NCBI GenBank assembly: GCA_902464965.1
Contig: CABQLI010000081.1
Location: 1 to 8,789, forward strand
Source of the DNA: an uncultured Collinsella sp.
GTDB lineage: Bacteria > Actinomycetota > Coriobacteriia > Coriobacteriales > Coriobacteriaceae
Length of the DNA: 8,789 nucleotides
Direction: 5' to 3'
Below are positions 1 to 7,125 of the stretch, piece by piece (positions within the stretch are counted from its first letter, which is position 1; each line of letters starts with the position of its first letter). Under the pieces are notes generated by a model that did no database searches, had not been told where the DNA came from, and was given only the letters and a program-made list of their open reading frames with translations. The position numbers and the translations under genes were made by a program.

Positions 1-36
1 AAAACAAAACAGCCCAGAGGACATAGCCTCTGAGCT
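1..36 (-). terminator. Rho-independent terminator of tRNA-Val
   Basis: Read on the minus strand, AGCTCAGAGG (36-27) pairs with CCTCTGGGCT (20-11) around a 6-nt loop. This gives a 10-bp stem with one G-U pair, followed by a T-rich run (GTTTTGTTTT, 10-1). It begins about 10 nt past the encoded CCA end of the tRNA, as expected for the terminator of a single-gene tRNA transcript. Confidence 0.85.
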
Positions 37-45
37 GCGAACATT

Positions 46-120
46 TGGTGGGCGTTAGAAGATTTGAACTTCTGACCTCTTCCGTGTCAGGGAAGCGCTC
101 TCCCCCTGAGCTAAACGCCC
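46..120 (-). tRNA. tRNA-Val (anticodon GAC)
   Basis: The minus strand folds into a full cloverleaf. The acceptor stem is GGGCGTT (120-114) with AACGCCC (56-50), the D stem is GCTC/GAGC, the anticodon stem is CTTCC/GGAAG with loop CTGACAC, and the T stem is AGAAG/CTTCT with loop TTCAAAT. The anticodon GAC reads the valine codons GUC and GUU. The discriminator base is A, and the CCA end is encoded in the DNA (48-46). The molecule is 75 nt including CCA and has no variable-arm extension. No other tRNA lies beside it within the window, and it has its own promoter and terminator, so it is probably a single-gene transcription unit. Confidence 0.95.
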
Positions 121-149
121 GATCAAGGGTGCGCAAGCGCGCAAGGGAT

Positions 150-178
150 AATATAACGGAGCCTGAACTCGGTGGCAA
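150..178 (-). promoter_or_regulatory. Sigma-70-type promoter of tRNA-Val
   Basis: On the minus strand, a -35 box TTGCCA (178-173) is separated by exactly 17 nt from a -10 box TATATT (155-150). The expected start is near 143, giving a leader of roughly 22 nt before the mature tRNA 5' end at 120. Spacing, box quality and placement all fit a housekeeping promoter for a stable RNA. Confidence 0.75.
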
Positions 179-182
179 GAAC

Positions 183-194
183 ATTTTTAAAAAT
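183..194 (-). promoter_or_regulatory. A/T block in UP-element position
   Basis: The 12-bp perfect palindrome ATTTTTAAAAAT stands out in GC-rich surroundings. Counted from the predicted tRNA start near 143, it lies at about -41 to -52, where an UP element contacts the RNA polymerase alpha subunit. UP elements are common upstream of strong stable-RNA promoters. Because it is a palindrome, it could instead be a regulator site or have no function. Confidence 0.45.
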
Positions 195-409
195 CGCTTA
201 CATTGTGGAATTCGGGGGCTTTGCCATATCCATTTCAAAAGAGCCTGCTGCCGCGATTTGGCTGTCGCATAATGCAAGGCCATTGCGGTATCGAGCTATG
301 GAAAGACGCCTGCGGAATTGTCCTACCGATAAGCGGACAAGCCTCCAGCTGGTGACTTCGCCGTGGTAAGGTAAGCCGAATTGTTTCCAGGCTGTTTCGG
401 GGGAGTGGA

Positions 410-1432
410 ATGAGCAAAGAGTGTGTCGAGCAGGTCGAAGGCGCAGGGGCCTCGGTGCCGATGACCGATATATCGAACATTGATGTGCCCGAGGGCACCG
501 ACGAGCTCAGCCGTAGCACCCGCCGCGCCTGGCGCGACCGCCTTAACGATGCGTCGTCGCGCAAGATGATCACGGGCGTCTTGGCTACGCTGGTGGGCGG
601 TTCGTTTTGGGGCTTCTCGGGCACCAGCGCGAGCTTTCTGTTCGATACCTACCACGTCGACACCTTGTGGCTTATGAGCGTGCGTCAGATTCTCGCCGGT
701 CTACTCTTTATGGCCGTGGTTGTTACGCGCGACCGCGAGCGCCTGATTAAGCTCTGGACCACACCCGCCGATCGCAAGCAGCTGCTGCTCTTTACCGCCT
801 TTGGCTTGCTGTTCAACCAGTTTTGCTATCTTTCGGCCGTGCGCCTGACGAACGCCGGAACCGCGACGGTGCTCCAGTGCCTGCAGCTCGTTATCATCAT
901 GGGCTACGCCTGCGTGACCGATCGCCGCATGCCGCGTACTCGCGAAGTCATTGGCATTGGCCTGGCTCTGGGTGGAACCTTTTTAATTGCCACCGGCGGC
1001 GACCCTACCAGCCTGAATATCTCGCCGCTTGGCCTGGCAGCAGGTCTTATGTGTGCGGTCAGCGCCGCGTGTATGGCGGTGATTCCCGCCAAGATCCTGC
1101 CCGAATACGGTAGCCCCATCGTCACGGGCTCGGCAATGCTCACGGCGGGCGTGGTCTCATGTGTCTTCGTGCAGCCCTGGGCGCATATGCCGGCGCTCGA
1201 CGCTGCTGGCGTCGAGGCGCTCGCGGTGTTCGTGGTTATCGGCTCGTTTTTTGCTTACATGCTCTATATGCAGGGCGTTAAGGACATCGGCTCGGTGCGC
1301 GCGAGCCTCATCGGAACTGTGGAGCCGGTTTCGGCGACCATCACCAGCGCCGTTATGCTGGGCACGGTGTTTTTGCCGACCGACCTTATCGGCTTTGCCA
1401 TGATCATCGTGATGATGTTCCTCACGGTGTAG
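410..1432 (+). CDS. EamA-family (drug/metabolite superfamily) membrane transporter
   Basis: The predicted 340-residue inner-membrane protein has about ten hydrophobic helices, near residues 54-78, 86-105, 123-143, 148-168, 176-195, 204-226, 235-256, 266-289, 296-318 and 323-340. This is the 5+5 repeat layout of EamA transporters. The segment ASLIGTVEPVSATITS (298-313) is the characteristic 'EPV' element at the start of helix 9. EamA proteins export or import small metabolites, and the substrate cannot be read from the sequence. A hydrophilic tail of about 50 residues precedes helix 1. The ATG has a good ribosome site (GGGGGAG, 399-405, 4 nt upstream); M18 is a possible later start. The protein ends abruptly inside or just after helix 10, and the downstream bases look like a continuation in another frame (see findings). 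No convincing promoter was found between 195 and 409. Confidence 0.88.
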   Translation: MSKECVEQVEGAGASVPMTDISNIDVPEGTDELSRSTRRAWRDRLNDASSRKMITGVLATLVGGSFWGFSGTSASFLFDTYHVDTLWLMSVRQILAGLLFMAVVVTRDRERLIKLWTTPADRKQLLLFTAFGLLFNQFCYLSAVRLTNAGTATVLQCLQLVIIMGYACVTDRRMPRTREVIGIGLALGGTFLIATGGDPTSLNISPLGLAAGLMCAVSAACMAVIPAKILPEYGSPIVTGSAMLTAGVVSCVFVQPWAHMPALDAAGVEALAVFVVIGSFFAYMLYMQGVKDIGSVRASLIGTVEPVSATITSAVMLGTVFLPTDLIGFAMIIVMMFLTV

Positions 1433-1523
1433 CTGGCGCCGCCGCCAAGGCAGAAAAGGTGTTGTGCCGCATTTTCGCCAATTGACGTCCGTGTCTGGAG
1501 TTTAGCTGTCGATGCTCAAAATG

Positions 1524-1552
1524 CCATAAACTAGTAACGTTATGGACTTTTT
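1524..1552 (+). terminator. Weak hairpin with T run after the EamA gene (possible terminator)
   Basis: CCATAA(a)C (1524-1531) pairs with GTTATGG (1539-1545) across a 7-nt loop, and a TTTTT run follows at 1548-1552. The stem is only 7 bp, AT-rich and contains a bulged A, so it would be a weak terminator. It could instead be a protein-binding inverted repeat near the start of the next gene. The rest of the 1433-1581 gap shows no convincing feature. Confidence 0.3.
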
Positions 1553-1569
1553 CATTGCGACTCAATTGC

Positions 1570-1574
1570 GAGGA
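1570..1574 (+). promoter_or_regulatory. Ribosome site that fixes the start of the DUF4012 gene
   Basis: GAGGA lies 7 nt before the ATG at 1582. A TTG at 1555 is also in frame but has no comparable purine-rich site ahead of it, so the ATG is preferred. Confidence 0.7.
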
Positions 1575-1581
1575 TTTCTTT

Positions 1582-3894
1582 ATGGCTGGTAATCACTTTA
1601 AGGGCAGCGATAGCGGCCGTCCTGCAGTTCCGCCGCGTCCGAACGGGGCTGGTAAGGCCGGCACGCCGGGCGGCGCTGGACAGGGCGGTTCCGGTAAGCG
1701 CGTGTCCCCGGGCGAGACGGCGATGTTTACCGCTCTGTACGAGCAGTCTCAAAAGGCAAAAAAGACCGGCCGTGCAAGAGGGAGTGTCTTTGCGGGCGGT
1801 GCAACCTCCGTGTCGCAACCGAGCGGGGCTCCTTCGGTATCTGCGAACAACGCAGGTGCTGCCAACGCCGTGAATGCCGCCGGCAACGTTAATGCCGGCA
1901 AGGTCGACAACAATACTCCCTCTGCCGGTGGCGCGGGGCTTACGGGTAACCTTGGCACGATTTACACCGGCGCCTCCGAGACTGGCACGTTCGCCCGCCT
2001 GGATGATAGCGGTGCCGAGTTTGCGGGCTCGGGTTCCAAGGAAGATTATTACGATTTTGGCTTGAACTACGGTAGCGATGCTTCGTCGAGTTCGACCTCT
2101 GACGGTCTGGTCCGTCATCGCCATCGCAAGGGCGAGCGCAAAAAGCGTCACACTGGCGCCATTATTGCCGCCGTAGTCGCGGTGCTTCTCGTTGTGCTTG
2201 GCGCAAGCGGCTTTATGCTGCTTAACTCGGCAAAGACCGTAAAGAGCGAAGCGAAGGAGGCTGTCGAGATCGTTGGTGGCCTTAAGGACAAGGTCACGTC
2301 GGGCGATTTTTCGACGCTGCCTGACGACGCGAAGAAGATCGATGAGCTCTGCGACAGCATGAAGGCGGAGACTTCGAGCCCGCTGTGGACGGCGGCTTCG
2401 TTTATCCCGGTGTATGGCAGTGACATCAACGCAGCCCGCACCATGATTGATGCCCTGTCCGATGTCTCGAGCAACGCGCTGGTTCCCATGGCCGACAACC
2501 TTTCGCAGGCCACGCCCGGCAAGCTGTTCCAGGACGGCATGATTAACGTGTCCGCGCTGCAGGCGGTCGCCGATTCGCTTTCCAGCAGCTCGAAGGTGTT
2601 CAAGAGCGCCAACGAGAAGGTCCAGGGCATTGGCGATACTCATATTTCCCAGGTGACCGAGCTGGTCGATAAGGCCAAGGACGGCTTTGCCACCCTCAAC
2701 GGTGCGGTTGACGCGGCGGAGAAGGTCGCCCCCATCCTTCCCCAGATGCTCGGCGCCAACGGCCAGACGCGCAACTACCTTATGTACGCCATGAACAACG
2801 TCGAGATTCGTGCTTGCGGCGGCTTTGGCGGTTCGCAGGGCCTGATTTCGGTCACTGACGGCCAGATGTCGATTGGCGAGTTTGTTCCCCGCATTGGACT
2901 CAGTGAGGATGAGGCAGTCGAGAGCGTCGACGAAGAGGATGAAGCGCTGTTCGGCAACCACAGTAACCTGTACAACTCGGGCAATACCTATTCGCCTGAT
3001 TGGCCCCGCAACTCGCAGCGTGTCGCCGCGCTGTGGAAGTCCCAGTATGGACAGGACGTTGATGGCGTCATCGGTATCGACCCGGTGTTCCTGCAGTATC
3101 TGCTGGGCCTGGTCGGTAACGTGTCACTGCTCGACGGAACGGTTGTCGACGGCACCAACGCCGCAAAGGTCCTCATGCACGATGTGTACTGGAACTATCC
3201 GGTCGAGGAGTCTGACGGCATCTTTGCATCCGTCGCCAGCGCTGCCTTCGACAAGATCCTTGGCGGTATCGGCGATGTCGATGTTACGAAGCTTGTCAGC
3301 GCCGTTGAGCGCGGTGCCGAAGAGGGCCGCCTGATCGCTTGGATGAGAAACGATGATGAGCAGAATGCCATCAAAGAGACGGGCATTGACGCTTCGCTGC
3401 CCGATCCGGATGATCCGGGTGCCGATCCCGTTGCCGGCGTTTACTTTAACAACCTGAGCTTCTCCAAGCTCGACTGGTATCTGAACGCCGACACGCAGAT
3501 TGGCCAGGGCGTGAAGAACGGCGATGGCACGTGCTCCTATCGCATCACCGTTACCTTGACGAACATCATGACGCAGGAGGAGGCCGGCAAGCTGCCCGAC
3601 TACGTCGCGGCGAGCGCGCCCGATGCCGCGCGCGACGACGAGCGTCTGAATGTCTCACTGTTTGCCCCGACGGGCGGCAACATCAGTGACCTTACGGTTG
3701 AGGGCACCCAGTTTGGTCTTGGCGCCGCTACGTGGCATGGAATCCCCTTCTATTCGGGTACCGTTGACCTGCATGCTGGCGAGACGACGACGATTACGTA
3801 TACGCTGACCACGTCGGCCGAGGCGGGGGACAAGCCGCTTACGCTGCGTCAGACTCCTACATGCCAGGCGGCTCGCGACAGCGCGTCGGCGTAG
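1582..3894 (+). CDS. DUF4012 domain-containing membrane-anchored protein
   Basis: The product has 770 residues, starting at MAGNHF. Residues 1-177 are a low-complexity Gly/Ala/Ser/Asn/Pro region. A strongly basic stretch (RHRHRKGERKKRH, 178-190) leads directly into one membrane helix (about 191-214). By the positive-inside rule this puts the N-terminus in the cytoplasm and about 550 residues outside. The DUF4012 signature follows: NNVEIRACGGFGGSQG (405-420), which matches the family pattern of NN, E, R, GGF and G. Residues 460-540 (SPDWP, GVIGIDPVFLQYLLGLVG) continue it, and the C-terminal part is predicted to be beta-rich. Four cysteines lie outside (257, 412, 651, 761), so disulfides are possible. 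DUF4012 proteins are frequent in Actinobacteria, have no established biochemical role, and are presumed to act in the cell envelope. The gene sits directly upstream of glmM but is separated from it by a terminator-like hairpin. The start was chosen on the ribosome site at 1570-1574. Confidence 0.85.
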   Translation: MAGNHFKGSDSGRPAVPPRPNGAGKAGTPGGAGQGGSGKRVSPGETAMFTALYEQSQKAKKTGRARGSVFAGGATSVSQPSGAPSVSANNAGAANAVNAAGNVNAGKVDNNTPSAGGAGLTGNLGTIYTGASETGTFARLDDSGAEFAGSGSKEDYYDFGLNYGSDASSSSTSDGLVRHRHRKGERKKRHTGAIIAAVVAVLLVVLGASGFMLLNSAKTVKSEAKEAVEIVGGLKDKVTSGDFSTLPDDAKKIDELCDSMKAETSSPLWTAASFIPVYGSDINAARTMIDALSDVSSNALVPMADNLSQATPGKLFQDGMINVSALQAVADSLSSSSKVFKSANEKVQGIGDTHISQVTELVDKAKDGFATLNGAVDAAEKVAPILPQMLGANGQTRNYLMYAMNNVEIRACGGFGGSQGLISVTDGQMSIGEFVPRIGLSEDEAVESVDEEDEALFGNHSNLYNSGNTYSPDWPRNSQRVAALWKSQYGQDVDGVIGIDPVFLQYLLGLVGNVSLLDGTVVDGTNAAKVLMHDVYWNYPVEESDGIFASVASAAFDKILGGIGDVDVTKLVSAVERGAEEGRLIAWMRNDDEQNAIKETGIDASLPDPDDPGADPVAGVYFNNLSFSKLDWYLNADTQIGQGVKNGDGTCSYRITVTLTNIMTQEEAGKLPDYVAASAPDAARDDERLNVSLFAPTGGNISDLTVEGTQFGLGAATWHGIPFYSGTVDLHAGETTTITYTLTTSAEAGDKPLTLRQTPTCQAARDSASA

Positions 3895-3931
3895 GGTTTT
3901 TCTGGTAGCGCAGATAATCGAGTACCATTTT

Positions 3932-3964
3932 GGGGCGGACAGACAATCTGTTCGCCCCTATTTT
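3932..3964 (+). terminator. Terminator-like hairpin between the DUF4012 gene and glmM
   Basis: GGGGCGGACAGA (3932-3943) pairs with TCTGTTCGCCCC (3947-3958) over a 3-nt loop. This is a 12-bp GC-rich stem with one G-U pair. It is followed by TATTTT (3959-3964), a slightly broken U run. It lies 38 nt past the DUF4012 stop and ends only 13 nt before the glmM ATG. It most simply terminates the DUF4012 transcript, but it could also sit inside the glmM leader as an attenuator. Confidence 0.7.
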
Positions 3965-3977
3965 GTAAGGAGAGCGC

Positions 3978-5310
3978 ATGAAGTACTTTGGCACCGACGG
4001 CTTTCGCGGTGAGGCCAACGTTGGGCTGACGGTAGAGCACGCTTATAAGATTGGCCGTTTTGTGGGCTGGTATTACGGCGCCAACCGCGAGCGCAAGGCG
4101 CGCGTCATCGTGGGCAAGGACACGCGTCGCTCGAGCTATATGTTTGAGGCGGCGCTGGTGAGCGGCCTGGTCGCGAGCGGTGCGGACGCCTATATGCTGC
4201 ACGTGATCCCCACGCCGGGCGTGGCGCATCAGACCGTGGAGGGCTGCTTCGATTGCGGCATCATGATCAGTGCGAGCCACAACCCGTTTTGCGATAACGG
4301 CATTAAGCTCGTCAACAGCGACGGTTTTAAGATGGACGAGGACGTACTGGAGCTCATCGAGGACTACATCGATGGCAAGAGCGAAGTTCCGCTGGCCACG
4401 GGCAACCACATCGGTGCCACGGTGGACTACATGCAGGGCCGCAACCGCTACATTGCTTCGCTCATTGCAAGCGCGAACTTTTCGCTGCAGGGCGTCAAGA
4501 TCGGTATCGACTGCGCCAACGGCTCGGCTTCCTCGGTGGCCAAGCCGGTGTTTGACGCGCTCGGCGCCGACGTGCGTGTGATCAATGCCGCGCCCGATGG
4601 CTTTAACATCAACGTCGATTGCGGCTCCACGCATATGGAGCGCCTGCAGCGCCATGTGGTGGAGCAGGGCCTGGACGTGGGTTTTGCCTACGATGGCGAT
4701 GCCGACCGCTGCCTGGCCGTGGATGAGCGCGGTCGCGTGGTAGACGGCGACCAGATCCTGTACGTGTGCGGCGTGTATCTGAACAAGCACGGTCGCCTTT
4801 CGGGCGGTACCGTGGTGCCGACGATCGCCAGCAACTTTGGCCTGGTCAAGTCGTTGGAGCTTGCCGGTCTGAGCGCCGTGACCAGCGGCGTGGGCGACCG
4901 TCACGTGTATGCCAAGATGCGCGAGGGCGGCTACAGCCTGGGCGGCGAGCAGACGGGCCATACGATCTTTGGCGATATCGAGCGCACGGGCGACGGCATT
5001 ATGACCTCGCTGCGCGTGATGGAAGTGATTCGCGCTGAGCGCGAGACACTCTCACAGCTCACGGCTCCGTGCAAGCTGCTGCCGCAGGCGCAGGTGGCCG
5101 TGCGCGTGGCGGACAAGGACGCCGCGCTCGAGAACATGGGCGTGCAGAACGCCATCGCCGAGGCCGAGGCTGCGCTGGCAGGTGAGGGCCGCGTGCTGGT
5201 GCGCAAGAGCGGAACCGAGTCGGTGATTCGCGTTTTGGCCGAAGCCCCCGACCAAGCATCCGCCGATGCCGCCATGAAGCGCATCGCCGCCGCGCTGGAA
5301 GCTCTGTAAG
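3978..5310 (+). CDS. glmM: Phosphoglucosamine mutase GlmM
   Basis: GlmM interconverts glucosamine-6-phosphate and glucosamine-1-phosphate in the cytoplasm, a required step towards UDP-GlcNAc, peptidoglycan and other wall polymers. The protein has 443 residues, normal for the family (about 445-450). Visible motifs of the alpha-D-phosphohexomutase fold, in order: N-terminal FGTDGFRG (4-11); phosphoserine loop SASHNP (98-103) with the phosphorylated serine expected at S100; Mg-binding DGDADR (239-244); sugar-binding GEQTGH (323-328), where GlmM usually has GEQSGH; and the phosphate-binding loop RKSGTES (409-415), where most relatives have SGTEP. GEQ(S/T)GH and the length favour GlmM over phosphomannomutase or phosphoglucomutase. 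AAGGAG (3967-3972) lies 5 nt before the ATG. No clear promoter was found; GATAAT at 3913-3918 is a possible -10 box without a good -35. The stop codon TAA occupies 5307-5309 or thereabouts at the end of the reading frame. Confidence 0.95.
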
Positions 5311-5311
5311 G

Positions 5312-5340
5312 TAGTCATTGGGGACGTTCTTAAACGACTA
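5312..5340. repeat. Small inverted repeat after glmM, possible dispersed element
   Basis: TAGTC (5312-5316) is inverted as GACTA (5336-5340). Two further T-A pairs lie inside (5318/5334 and 5319/5333) after one mismatch, and the loop contains GGGGACGTTCTT. It falls between the end of glmM and the terminator of the convergent M32 gene. The form resembles a short intergenic palindrome of REP type, but only one copy is in the window, so calling it a repeat is inference. Confidence 0.25.
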
Positions 5341-5344
5341 GGTG

Positions 5345-5386
5345 AAAAAAGGGGGCGCTGCGGATTGGTTCCGCGGCGTCCCCTTT
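5345..5386 (-). terminator. Strong hairpin terminator of the M32 peptidase gene
   Basis: The segment 5351-5364 pairs with 5370-5383 to give a 14-bp stem with two G-U pairs and a 5-nt loop. On the minus strand it is followed by TTTTTT (5350-5345), a classic intrinsic terminator about 20 nt past the M32 stop codon. On the plus strand the hairpin is followed only by TTT, but the AAA/TTT flanks extend the stem. It may therefore also stop glmM transcripts, which converge on it and have no other terminator. Confidence 0.85.
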
Positions 5387-5408
5387 GCGTTGGCGTGTCG
5401 GTTATGCC

Positions 5409-6992
5409 TTACAGCTCGTAGAGCGTGGTGAACTTGTCCTGCAGGTAGCTGCAGTAGTAGCGGGCATCGAACGCCATGCCGCACGCGCCCTTGATGAGCT
5501 CCGGCGCGTCCTTGGCGCGGCCCCACTGCCAAATGTGCTCGCCCAGCCAGGCGCGGACGGGTGTCAGGTCGCCGCTCGCACAGGCACCGTTGAGGTCGAC
5601 GCCGTCGCGGCACATGGCCGGCACGAACATGGCGTCGTAGGCGCTGCCCAGCGCATAGGTGGGGAAGTAGCCAAACGAGCCACCGCTCCAGTGCGTATCC
5701 TGCAGGCAGCCGTGCGTGTCGTCGGGAACGGGAATGCCCAGGTACTCGTTCATAAAGCGATTCCAAAGCGCGGGGATGTCCTTGGCCGTGGCCTCGCCGG
5801 CAAACAGCATGCGCTCGATCTGGTAGCGCACCATAACGTGCAGCGGATAGGTGAGCTCGTCGGCCTCGGTGCGGATCAGCGAAGGCTGCGCAATGTTCAC
5901 GGCGTGGTAGAGCGCGTCTTCGTCCACGTTGCCGTAGACCTCGGGCGCATGGCGGCGCAGCACCTCGAGCAGCGGTCCCATAAAGGCGCGGCTGCGACCC
6001 ACGGTGTTCTCGAAAAAGCGGCTCTGGCTCTCGTGGATGCCCATGGAGGTGCCGCCCTCAAGACAGGTGCGCGCATAGGCGGGATTGACGCCCAGCTCGT
6101 ACATGGCGTGTCCCGCCTCGTGGATGATGCTGTAGACGTTGGAGATGCAATCGTCCTCGTAGATGTGTGTCGCGATGCGCGCGTCACCCACGGCAAAGCC
6201 CTCGCTAAACGGGTGCTCGGTAAAGGCAAGCGTGGTGTCGTCCAGGTTCAGGCCGACGAGCTTCATCAGGTCGAAGCTCATGGCGCGCTGGGCGGCCTCG
6301 GGCACGCGAGCGTGCAAAAAGTCGGCATCGGGCTGCTGGCCACGCTCGCCGATGGCGTGCACGAGCGGCACGACCGTGGCCTTGACCTCCTCGCAAAACG
6401 CGTCGAAGCTCTCGGCGGAAAGGCCGCGCTCGTACTGGTCGAGCCAAACGTCGTATGGGTCGCGCTGGGGGTCCATGAGCTCTGCCTGATGCTTAAGCTG
6501 GGCGACGATTCTATCCACATAGGGCTCAAAGCTCGCCCAGTCGTTGGCCGTCTTGGCCTTGTGCCACACGGCGTCGGCCTCGCAGGTGAGCCTGGTCCAG
6601 GCCTCGGCCTCTTCGGTGGGGATGGCGCTGGCCTCGCGCTGGTCGCGGCCGAGCACGCGGATCTCATCGAGCAGCTGCGGGTCGTCGATTTTGCCGCCGG
6701 CGACGGTCTCGCGCGCTAACGAGCGTACGAGCTCAACGGACTTCTCGCTGGTCAGTAACTTGTGATGTTCGCCGGCAAGCGTGCCCATGGCGTCGGCACG
6801 GGCGGCAGCGCCGTTGGCAGGAGCGATCGTCGCTCCATCGAACTCGGCAATCTTGAGCAGATACTCGCGAGTCCACAGCTTGCCCTCGAGTTTGCGGAAC
6901 TTTTTGACGGCCTTGTCGACTTTAGCAACCTTGACGCCCTTGGCAGCCTTTGCCACGGCGGCCTTGGCCTTCTTATCGAGTTTCTTTCCCAT
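5409..6992 (-). CDS. M32-family metallocarboxypeptidase (carboxypeptidase Taq type)
   Basis: These zinc enzymes remove residues from peptide C-termini in the cytoplasm. The protein has 527 residues, slightly longer than the usual roughly 500. The HExxH zinc motif is HEAGH (291-295), and the third metal ligand is expected in the family motif HESQS (320-324), followed by RFFENTVGRS. Other M32 hallmarks are HPF (260-262), GDARIATH (269-276), IRTEADELTYPLH (373-385) and GYFPTYALG (441-449). No signal peptide is seen. The first ~32 residues are an unusual Lys/Ala/Val-rich tail; family similarity appears to begin near residue 36. The ATG is supported by AAGGA (minus strand, 7003-6999) 6 nt upstream, and there is no other Met before residue 69. 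The gene stands alone, is divergent from the pheS leader, and ends at a strong terminator. No clear promoter was found in the 6993-7125 gap. Confidence 0.93.
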   Translation of the reverse strand: MGKKLDKKAKAAVAKAAKGVKVAKVDKAVKKFRKLEGKLWTREYLLKIAEFDGATIAPANGAAARADAMGTLAGEHHKLLTSEKSVELVRSLARETVAGGKIDDPQLLDEIRVLGRDQREASAIPTEEAEAWTRLTCEADAVWHKAKTANDWASFEPYVDRIVAQLKHQAELMDPQRDPYDVWLDQYERGLSAESFDAFCEEVKATVVPLVHAIGERGQQPDADFLHARVPEAAQRAMSFDLMKLVGLNLDDTTLAFTEHPFSEGFAVGDARIATHIYEDDCISNVYSIIHEAGHAMYELGVNPAYARTCLEGGTSMGIHESQSRFFENTVGRSRAFMGPLLEVLRRHAPEVYGNVDEDALYHAVNIAQPSLIRTEADELTYPLHVMVRYQIERMLFAGEATAKDIPALWNRFMNEYLGIPVPDDTHGCLQDTHWSGGSFGYFPTYALGSAYDAMFVPAMCRDGVDLNGACASGDLTPVRAWLGEHIWQWGRAKDAPELIKGACGMAFDARYYCSYLQDKFTTLYEL

Positions 6993-7110
6993 ACCGTATC
7001 CTTAATCTCGCAGGCCGAGCGCCGCAGGCGGGTGCGCGGCCAGTTTGCACAACTACCTGCCTTGTACCCAGCGCGAACAAAACGGAACGCGGCGATGCGC
7101 TCGCGAAATG

Positions 7111-7119
7111 TGTTATCCT
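7111..7119 (+). promoter_or_regulatory. Extended -10 promoter for the pheS T-box leader
   Basis: TGTTATCCT fits the extended -10 pattern TGnTAnnnT. A start near 7126 would fall just ahead of T-box stem I. There is no good -35 box at 16-18 nt, which is acceptable for extended -10 promoters. The rest of 6993-7110 shows only the M32 ribosome site. Confidence 0.5.
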
Positions 7120-7125
7120 ATAGCC

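Noticed and set aside
45..655. Several short open frames on both strands between the tRNA and the EamA gene (45-272, 172-369, 235-624, 323-655)
   Set aside because: They overlap the tRNA or the EamA coding region, have no ribosome sites, and give no recognisable protein.
1501..1530. Possible promoter for the DUF4012 gene (TTTAGC, 18 nt, CATAAA)
   Set aside because: The -35 box is poor and the -10 box lies inside the weak hairpin; TTGACG at 1482-1487 is too far upstream to pair with it.
1555..1581. TTG at 1555 as the start of the DUF4012 protein
   Set aside because: No ribosome site precedes it, whereas the ATG at 1582 has GAGGA 7 nt upstream.
1552..2961. 469-codon open frame on the minus strand across the DUF4012 gene
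   Set aside because: Shadow frame; the composition is typical of antisense translation, and the plus-strand protein has a membrane helix and a DUF4012 signature.
3849..4961. 370-codon open frame on the minus strand across glmM
   Set aside because: Shadow of glmM with His/Ala-rich, domain-free translation.
5385..6719. 444-codon open frame on the plus strand across the M32 gene
   Set aside because: It is an antisense shadow of a high-GC gene: the translation is rich in Val, Ala, Gly, His and Arg without recognisable domains, whereas the minus-strand frame has all M32 motifs.
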